From contig WLNI01000001.1 of the NCBI GenBank assembly GCA_009699875.1, positions 744,001 through 808,000 of the forward strand: a stretch of DNA of 64,000 nucleotides. The letters are read 5' to 3'. The translations under genes and the position numbers were made by a program. This document shows positions 58,499 to 64,000 of the stretch, piece by piece. Under the pieces are notes generated by a model. That model was not told the DNA's origin, ran no database searches, and saw only the letters and a list, made by a program, of their open reading frames with translations. The stretch comes from Actinomycetota bacterium. Its GTDB lineage: Bacteria; Actinomycetota; Acidimicrobiia; Acidimicrobiales; RAAP-2. Position 1 is the stretch's first letter; the number at the start of each line of letters is the position of its first letter.

Positions 58499-59587
58499 GT
58501 GAGCCGAATCAAATCTCCTCGATGCCAACTCGTCACCATCGTCGCCACGCTCAGCATCGCGATCTCCCTCAGTGCCTGTTCTTCTTCTTCAACCTCCTCG
58601 ACGGCTTCCTCCGGCCAGGCCACTGGCCAGCCAAGTCCCTATCTGAGCGCCAACTTGGTTGGAGTTTCATGTGGAACTGGGGAGCTCTGCGCAGGCGTTG
58701 GTGCTCCATTTGACCCCAATCCCACGTCTCCCGCGCTCACGATGTCAACGGATGGCGGAGCGACATGGCATCAAGCCAAAGGTTCAGTGGCGGCCACAAC
58801 TCGCTTTCAAAATGTCGCCTGCTCTCAGCAGTCATGTTTGGCCATCGGCACCGAGGGGCTCAAACTCGTTTTCATCTCGCTCGCAGGACCAAACGTGGCG
58901 TGGAGTTCCGCCAGTCAACTTCCACAGAGTGCTGTCCCAAAAATTGCGGCGTGCGCTCAAACAAAATGGTGCATCGTGATCGGTGAAACACCGAGCGGCC
59001 TCATCTCGTCAACAACAACCACTGCAGGGCGAACATGGGGATCTCCCGTGTCGCTTCCCTCGGGCATCGCTCACGTTCTCTCGCTCTCATGTAGTTCTGC
59101 GCAGCTCTGTATTGGCACCGGGATCACCGAGAATGGACTTCCACAGATCGTGACGACGTCAGATGGCGGGGCGACGTGGGGGTTGCCAACCCTCCCTTCA
59201 GGCCTGGCTTCTGTTCTCTCTGGATCGTGCCGATCCAAAACCCAGTGTTTCGTGGTGGCCAGAAATGCTAGTGCGCCTAGTCCTGGAATCTTGACCAGTG
59301 ATGATGCTGGCGCCACCTTTGCCTTCACCCCAGCACCATCAGATCTCACGACACCGAATGCGGTGTCGTGTGCATCAACGACCTGTGTCTACGTAGGCGC
59401 ATCCTCAACTTCCAAAGGAGCGGCAGCGTCACAAACACAAAAGAACCCAGTGAACGTCATCTCGACGAGCTACGTCCCTACTGCGCTTCTCGGTGTGAGT
59501 TGCTCACTGCCTACTCGATGCGTGGGTTTCACGACATCAAGCCTCGTTGCAATCTCTCCCCTAGTTCCGCAGAGCGGCAAGCAATAG
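58499..59587 (+). CDS. Lipoprotein with Cys-paired BNR-like repeats
   Basis: 362 residues from GTG 58499. Signal peptide with lipobox LSAC (lipidated Cys27). Then about six repeats, each with a short beta pattern GVSC..(5-8)..C.(A/I/V)GxG: examples LVGVSCGTGELCAGVG, NVACSQQSCLAIG, SLSCSSAQLCIGTG, AVSCASTTCVYVG. Between them are BNR/Asp-box turns STDGGATW and TSDGGATW. The paired Cys in each blade suggest a disulfide-stapled beta-propeller on the outer face of the membrane. Ligand unknown. Its 3' end overlaps the aldehyde dehydrogenase by 27 bases (convergent). Confidence 0.8.
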   Translation: MSRIKSPRCQLVTIVATLSIAISLSACSSSSTSSTASSGQATGQPSPYLSANLVGVSCGTGELCAGVGAPFDPNPTSPALTMSTDGGATWHQAKGSVAATTRFQNVACSQQSCLAIGTEGLKLVFISLAGPNVAWSSASQLPQSAVPKIAACAQTKWCIVIGETPSGLISSTTTTAGRTWGSPVSLPSGIAHVLSLSCSSAQLCIGTGITENGLPQIVTTSDGGATWGLPTLPSGLASVLSGSCRSKTQCFVVARNASAPSPGILTSDDAGATFAFTPAPSDLTTPNAVSCASTTCVYVGASSTSKGAAASQTQKNPVNVISTSYVPTALLGVSCSLPTRCVGFTTSSLVAISPLVPQSGKQ

Positions 59588-61306
59588 TGCAGGAAGTTTG
59601 AGGATCGATGGAGCTGCTTCAAAATTCAGCAACTTCGTCATGGTCGCTCGAGAGTTCTTCGCAGTAACAAACCATGCTGGCTTTGGAGAGGCTCGAAATG
59701 GTCCTCGAACAACCGACTTCTGCACTCCTTCGAACATGTAGGCATTGCCAACGACACCTGATCCGGATTGGATGTCGGTGATTGGGTGGCCAGGATACGC
59801 ACCCCACGTCGTCGTCCCAAGAGCAAAGACCAGCGCGTGCCAGAGATTCAATCCAATACCTCCGTAGCGAAGATCGGCAATCGCTGCTTCGATGCGCGGC
59901 CCCACGGTGGGATCCGCCAATGACGATGGGTGCGCCAGAACGGTTGCAGAAAGTGTTCCCCAGACAACATCATTGGCAAAGCTCACTGCGGCGTCAACAA
60001 AGTCCGCTGGCGATTCTGCGCGAAGTGGTGTTTCAGAAAGCAGACTACAAAATGCCTCAACGTTGAAACAGATGTCGTCTCCTTGAGACGCGTCAACATT
60101 CGGGATAAACGTCCAAGGAAGCGTTCCTTCGGAACTGCTTCCAATCTCAAGCGCTTCTGGGTGTGCCGTCAAAAACGCAGTCTGTCGATCACTCGCTCCG
60201 GGATAGTAGGCGCGACGAGTCGGAATTGCTGCCAATTGCTTGGTGAGCGCGTCCAGAAAAGCTTGGCGTTGGGGCCACTTCTCCCAGGTAATCAGAACCC
60301 GTGGTGTCAAACAATTAAAGCCCGCGTTGTTCGCCAACATGGTGGCGACGTGTTCGGCTTGATAGGCGATATCTTTGTCGCTCCATTGTCCAGGAACGAT
60401 AATGACAGGAGAGACATTGCCCAGTTCACAGCTCACAGGTTTTGTGACGAGCGGATCGTTCGACTCTTTTCGTCGAGCACCCTCTTCACCAACACCAAAA
60501 ACGATCGCATCATGGGTCTTGTCAGATCCCGTCACGTGAATTTCAGCGATTGACGCATGCGCACAGAGATGCTTTCCTGCCTCGGCGCCACCTTCAACGA
60601 TGGCAAGGAATCCTTCGTCAATTAACGACTTCATCGCTGCAGCCCAGAAGGGTGCGAGATAGTCGTTGACGGGGTTGGCTTTGAGCACCACCACCTTTCC
60701 TTCGACGAAGAGTTTCGAAAGGACATCGCGCGGTCCGAGTGACGCAACATTTCCTGCACCAAGAACCAGCGAAACACCCTTGTGGGCTTGTGGGTCCTTA
60801 TAAGCGGGGGCTTGTGCTGCTTCAACTTCAGCTCGCGTCAAGCCCGGCTCCATCCACACTTCACCGGTGGTCTTGGCATAGAGAACACTGTCGAAACGAT
60901 CCGTTGGAAAGACTTGGACCACGAGCCGGCCATCGGGAGATTCCTTTACCGGCCCAGGAAATTCAGGACGTCCGGACTTCTCTATGTCATTGAGTGAATT
61001 CTTGAGCGTTCGGGCCATCCGTACAAAGGTCCCGACTCCACTAAAAAGTTCTTCGCCTCCATCATTGCCATTGGGATCGAGGCCCTTCGCCTGACAGGCG
61101 GCGTCAAGCCACGAGGGAGCAATCGAGAGCGTGTCAGTAATGATCTGCTCAAGAAGAGCTGCTCGTGCTGCGGGTGACGTCGCTGCCCACGCATCAGCTC
61201 GCACTGCGACTGCAGCGACGGCGGCATCTAAGTCGTCGGCGTCAAAACCTTGAATATCTGCACCTTGACTTGTTGGGGCAGCGGCTCCTCGAATAGCAAT
61301 CGTCAT
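59561..61306 (-). CDS. Aldehyde dehydrogenase family protein, long form
   Basis: 581 residues, about 100 more than typical. The core has VVLKANPVNDYLAPF, Glu294 in SCELGNVSPVIIV and nucleophile Cys332 in NAGFNCLTPRVL. The extra length comes from a helical N-terminus (about 1-120) and a C-terminal domain with WHALVFALGTTTWGAYPG and FEGVQKSVVRGPFRA. Substrate unknown; the family oxidises aldehydes to acids or acyl-CoA. It is divergent from the LLM oxidoreductase (87-base gap). Confidence 0.85.
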   Translation of the reverse strand: MTIAIRGAAAPTSQGADIQGFDADDLDAAVAAVAVRADAWAATSPAARAALLEQIITDTLSIAPSWLDAACQAKGLDPNGNDGGEELFSGVGTFVRMARTLKNSLNDIEKSGRPEFPGPVKESPDGRLVVQVFPTDRFDSVLYAKTTGEVWMEPGLTRAEVEAAQAPAYKDPQAHKGVSLVLGAGNVASLGPRDVLSKLFVEGKVVVLKANPVNDYLAPFWAAAMKSLIDEGFLAIVEGGAEAGKHLCAHASIAEIHVTGSDKTHDAIVFGVGEEGARRKESNDPLVTKPVSCELGNVSPVIIVPGQWSDKDIAYQAEHVATMLANNAGFNCLTPRVLITWEKWPQRQAFLDALTKQLAAIPTRRAYYPGASDRQTAFLTAHPEALEIGSSSEGTLPWTFIPNVDASQGDDICFNVEAFCSLLSETPLRAESPADFVDAAVSFANDVVWGTLSATVLAHPSSLADPTVGPRIEAAIADLRYGGIGLNLWHALVFALGTTTWGAYPGHPITDIQSGSGVVGNAYMFEGVQKSVVRGPFRASPKPAWFVTAKNSRATMTKLLNFEAAPSILKLPALLLAALRN

Positions 61307-61393
61307 TGACTCCTCTTTTCCTGGTTGTTTCTAGATCTCATCACGCAGAGGGGCAGATGGCAAGGGGATCAGCAGGCTCGGGAGAAAACTGCC

Positions 61394-62278
61394 ATGCTTT
61401 CGTTCATGGAATTCGGAGCGGTCCTTCCTCAAAATGAACTCGGCCGCAGTACTGAAGATATTTTGGCCTTCGCCCAGGCAGCCGATCGGCTTGGCTTTGA
61501 TCACCTGTTGGCCTACGACCACGTGCTTGGTGCAGACCGACGTGTCCACCCTGATCTGCCCGGCCCCTACGGTCTCGACGACACCTTTCGAGAGCCATTT
61601 GTCTTGTTTGGCTATCTTGCGGGCACCACGTCATTGGGCTTCGCCACCGCCATCCTGATCGCACCCCAACGTCCCACCGCCTTGATTGCCAAGCAAGCCG
61701 CAGAGGTCGATCTGCTTTCTGGCGGAAAACTCCGGCTTGGTTGTGGGATTGGTTGGAACCATGTTGAGTACGACGCGCTCGGGCAGGACTTCGCTACTCG
61801 AGGAGACCGCTTCAGCGAACAGATCCCGCTTCTTCGAGAACTCTGGACAAACGAGCAGATCACCATTGAAGGGGCAAGCGAGTCAATCGTCGCCGCGGGC
61901 TTGGCCCCACTCCCCTTGCAACGTCCAATCCCGATCTGGATTGGCGCGTTTGCTCCGCCAGCTCTTCGCCGAGTGGGAGAACTCGCCGATGGTTGGTTTC
62001 CAATGATCTTCCCTGGCGACAAGTTCGATGCCGCCTGGGGAATCATCACTCAAAGTGCCCGTGATGCTGGGAGGGATCCTGCCGGCATCAGCATCGAAGG
62101 CCAAGTTCCGGGCCTGAGCGATGAGCCCTCAAAAATTGATGAGCTGGTGAGCCGCTGGCGTGACGTTCACGCCACGCACGTCTCGATCAATACGTTGAAT
62201 CAAGGCATGCGTCATCTCGACGAGCATCTCGAGGCTCTCGAAGTCTCTGCGCGTGTACTTGGATTAACCCCTCGGTAG
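61394..62278 (+). CDS. LLM-family (F420/FMN-dependent) oxidoreductase
   Basis: 294 residues from ATG 61394 (MLSFMEFGAVLPQNELGRST), behind a GGGAG site; an alternative start MEFGAV lies 4 codons later. TIM-barrel luciferase-like fold: ADRLGFDHLLAYDHVLG, TSLGFATAILIAPQRPTALIAKQAAEVDLLSGGKLRLGCGIGWN and WIGAFAPPALRRVGELADGWFP. The GIGWNHVEY segment is typical of F420-binding LLM proteins in actinobacteria. Substrate unknown. Confidence 0.88.
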   Translation: MLSFMEFGAVLPQNELGRSTEDILAFAQAADRLGFDHLLAYDHVLGADRRVHPDLPGPYGLDDTFREPFVLFGYLAGTTSLGFATAILIAPQRPTALIAKQAAEVDLLSGGKLRLGCGIGWNHVEYDALGQDFATRGDRFSEQIPLLRELWTNEQITIEGASESIVAAGLAPLPLQRPIPIWIGAFAPPALRRVGELADGWFPMIFPGDKFDAAWGIITQSARDAGRDPAGISIEGQVPGLSDEPSKIDELVSRWRDVHATHVSINTLNQGMRHLDEHLEALEVSARVLGLTPR

Positions 62279-62343
62279 TTTTGCGCCTCAAGGAACAGTC
62301 TCACTCAATGAGCCAGCGTCCTCACTCCACCTAAGATAGAAGT

Positions 62344-63153
62344 GTGACTCCTCCTTCACCGTTACCGCCTCGAGGTTGGTATCTCGACCCAGGCGGCACG
62401 CACGCGTGGCGATGGTGGGATGGAACGGCGTGGACAAAAGAACTCCACCCCTACGTAGCGCCAGCGCCGAACGTCACGAAAGCGCTGTTAGAGAGAGAGC
62501 GCTATTCAGGAACGCGTCTCTTGCGAGTTGGCCTCGCCCTCTTTGGCGTGGCGATGGCCCTGAGCATCGTGATTCGACTCTTCGATGTCTCTTGGATGGC
62601 AGCAACCTGGCACTGGCTTGGTCAGGCATGGTCCTTGGCCCGACAAGGAGCATCGACCTCGTCGCTGCCAACTCCCCCGACTCGTTCGAGCGTGAGTGCG
62701 AATCTCTCGACCTTTGTCGTTCTTCCATTAGAAGTTGTCTCCTTGGTTTTCGTTCTGAAGTTTCAACATCGGGCGGCGTGCGTTGCCAAGGCACTGGGTC
62801 TCACGACACGTATCAACCCGACTTTTGGTGTGATCGCTTGGTTTCTCCCCCTCGTGAATCTCATCGTGCCGTTGATTGCCTGGCTTGATCTCTTGCCTGA
62901 GCGACATCCCCGTCGAACCACGCTGTGGTGGGTCTGGGCTGGGCTGCTGGCGGCCGAGTTCCTCACCTTGGGCGTCTTTGCCGTGGCGAGTTCTTCGGGG
63001 CTCGCCGTTGGAATCCTCTCGGCCATTCAGCTCGCCTTCTTTGCTGGGAGCCTGCTTTTGGCCCACAACGTCGTCGAAGCGGTGCTTGAGGAGCACCACC
63101 AGGCGGCACAGAGCATCGAGTCGATTGCACACGGGAATGCCCAAGGCATCTAG
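62344..63153 (+). CDS. DUF2510 / DUF4328-type membrane protein
   Basis: 269 residues from GTG 62344. N-terminal DUF2510 (RGWYLDPGGTHAWRWWDGTAWT, about 9-31), then at least four or five membrane helices between about 60 and 250, with ALGLTTRINPTFGVIAWFLPLVNL and WWVWAGLLAAEFLTLG characteristic of DUF4328. It ends in a polar tail. Function unknown; the family is common in actinobacteria. Contrasts with the soluble DUF2510-like protein at 45798. Confidence 0.85.
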   Translation: MTPPSPLPPRGWYLDPGGTHAWRWWDGTAWTKELHPYVAPAPNVTKALLERERYSGTRLLRVGLALFGVAMALSIVIRLFDVSWMAATWHWLGQAWSLARQGASTSSLPTPPTRSSVSANLSTFVVLPLEVVSLVFVLKFQHRAACVAKALGLTTRINPTFGVIAWFLPLVNLIVPLIAWLDLLPERHPRRTTLWWVWAGLLAAEFLTLGVFAVASSSGLAVGILSAIQLAFFAGSLLLAHNVVEAVLEEHHQAAQSIESIAHGNAQGI

Positions 63154-63212
63154 GATTCCAATCGCTGGGCACGAGCTCAGAAGAGAACCTCGAGAACGAA
63201 GGAGACGTCACC

Positions 63213-63782
63213 ATGGCGAATGAAGAGTGGGGACCACTAGGCGGTTTGATCGGTACGTGGGAGGGCGACAAGGGTATGGACGTGTCGTTCCACAATGAAA
63301 AAGGAAAAATTGGAGAGACGCCCTATTTCGAGCGCACGACGTTCAAGCAATTTGGACCAGTCGAAAATGGCAAGCAGACAATGTACGGTCTTGACTACCG
63401 AACCGCAGCGTGGCGCAAGGGTGAAGAGAACGACAACCCCTTTCACACCGAAGTCGGCTACTGGCTTTGGGATGCTGAGAACAAGCAAGTCCTGCGTTGT
63501 TTCATGGTCCCTCGTGGCTCGGTCATTATTGCCGGAGGCACCTCGAGTGCTGACGCTTCTGAATTTGTCATGAAGGCAGAACTTGGTGTCCAGACCTACG
63601 GCATCTTGTCGAACATGTACCTTGACCAAAACGCGAAGACAACGCAGTACGACTGCACGATCAAAATCAGTGGTGAAACCTTCACCTATGACGAGACGAC
63701 GGTCTACGAGCACTATCTCAGCAAAGAACCAATCGTTCACACCGACCGCAACACCATGACGAGAACGTCATTGGAAGCCTAG
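63213..63782 (+). CDS. Nitrobindin-like heme-binding beta-barrel protein
   Basis: 189 residues after a GAAGGAG site. The beta-barrel start LGGLIGTWEGDKGMD resembles the GxWxGxG motif of nitrobindins (DUF1794), with Asp-Lys inserted in place of a small residue; GYWLWDAENKQVLRC and a late HYLSKEPIVHTDRN follow. Nitrobindins hold heme through a C-terminal His and act in NO or peroxynitrite chemistry. The family is likely; heme binding here is not shown. Confidence 0.75.
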   Translation: MANEEWGPLGGLIGTWEGDKGMDVSFHNEKGKIGETPYFERTTFKQFGPVENGKQTMYGLDYRTAAWRKGEENDNPFHTEVGYWLWDAENKQVLRCFMVPRGSVIIAGGTSSADASEFVMKAELGVQTYGILSNMYLDQNAKTTQYDCTIKISGETFTYDETTVYEHYLSKEPIVHTDRNTMTRTSLEA

Positions 63783-63814
63783 AAACACACCACACGTGTT
63801 GGAAATGAGTTGTC

Positions 63815-64000
63815 ATGCTGACTTGGTCTGAAGAGAGCCTTGCCATTCAAGAAGCGGTTCGCCGTTTCGTTGATGAAGAAGTCCGTCCTGTTCTCGATGA
63901 CATTGAACACGAAGGCGTCCCACCATATGACGTCATGCGATCAATGTTTCGAACTTTCGGTATGGACGAGATGGCGCGCGAAAACTTCAAACGTCAGTTA
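63815..64000 (+). CDS. Acyl-CoA dehydrogenase, N-terminal part (runs off the window)
   Basis: The first 62 codons read MLTWSEESLAIQEAVRRFVD then EEVRPVLDDIEHEGVPPYDV then MRSMFRTFGMDEMARENFKRQL. The helix with EAVRRFVDEEVRP is the usual start of acyl-CoA dehydrogenases. The frame is open to the window end. Substrate cannot be told from this fragment. Confidence 0.75.
   Translation, partial: MLTWSEESLAIQEAVRRFVDEEVRPVLDDIEHEGVPPYDVMRSMFRTFGMDEMARENFKRQL

Overview
The window looks like a chromosomal segment of an actinobacterium, most likely class Acidimicrobiia. The evidence is the gene order tRNA-Thr / tRNA-Met / rpmG / tRNA-Trp / secE / nusG, long C-terminal tails on several ribosomal proteins, DUF2510-type domains, an F420-type (LLM) oxidoreductase, a MarP-like CvpA-protease and an MptB-like mannosyltransferase. 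Base composition is moderate for the phylum (about half GC by eye). The class is an inference; the phylum is well supported. No phage, insertion sequence, CRISPR array or replication origin was seen.

Bases 1-22000 (minus strand) hold one long translation/transcription supercluster. It reads from high to low coordinates: tRNA-Thr, tRNA-Met, rpmG, tRNA-Trp, secE, nusG, rplK, rplA, rplJ, rplL, rpoB, rpoC, rpsL, rpsG, fusA, tuf, rpsJ, rplC, rplD, rplW, rplB, rpsS, rplV, rpsC and the start of rplP. Genes are often coupled by 1- or 4-base overlaps. Three longer gaps carry strong RNA structure: an L10 leader before rplJ, a two-level hairpin between rplL and rpoB, and three hairpins between rpsJ and rplC.

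Bases 22000-38500 are a mosaic of housekeeping genes: a GNAT acetyltransferase, an MptB-like mannosyltransferase, tRNA-Tyr, YajQ, GtrA, a GH1 glucosidase, TesB, citrate synthase, an unknown anchored surface protein, a UDP-sulfoquinovose synthase (SqdB/SQD1 type), RmuC, PhoU, the aspartate-family pair asd and lysC, two cyclophilins and a cyanophycinase-like peptidase.

Bases 38486-47389 form a carbon-assimilation island: 3-hydroxybutyryl-CoA dehydrogenase, ethylmalonyl-CoA mutase, a peroxiredoxin, a tiny putative carboxylase epsilon subunit, a carboxyltransferase beta subunit, an epimerase, crotonyl-CoA carboxylase/reductase, a small DUF2510-like protein and acetyl-CoA acetyltransferase. Together these cover much of the ethylmalonyl-CoA pathway, which makes C4 units from acetyl-CoA without isocitrate lyase. 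Ordered repeats and dyads lie in the intergenic DNA around the small protein.

Bases 47400-64000 hold a divergent acyltransferase-like protein, SixA, UppP, recR-dnaX, the SRP RNA, two tRNA-Ser genes, tadA, aldose epimerase, a desaturase, a class III aminotransferase, a MarP-like protease, a repeat lipoprotein, an aldehyde dehydrogenase, an LLM oxidoreductase, a DUF2510 membrane protein, a nitrobindin-like protein and the start of an acyl-CoA dehydrogenase.
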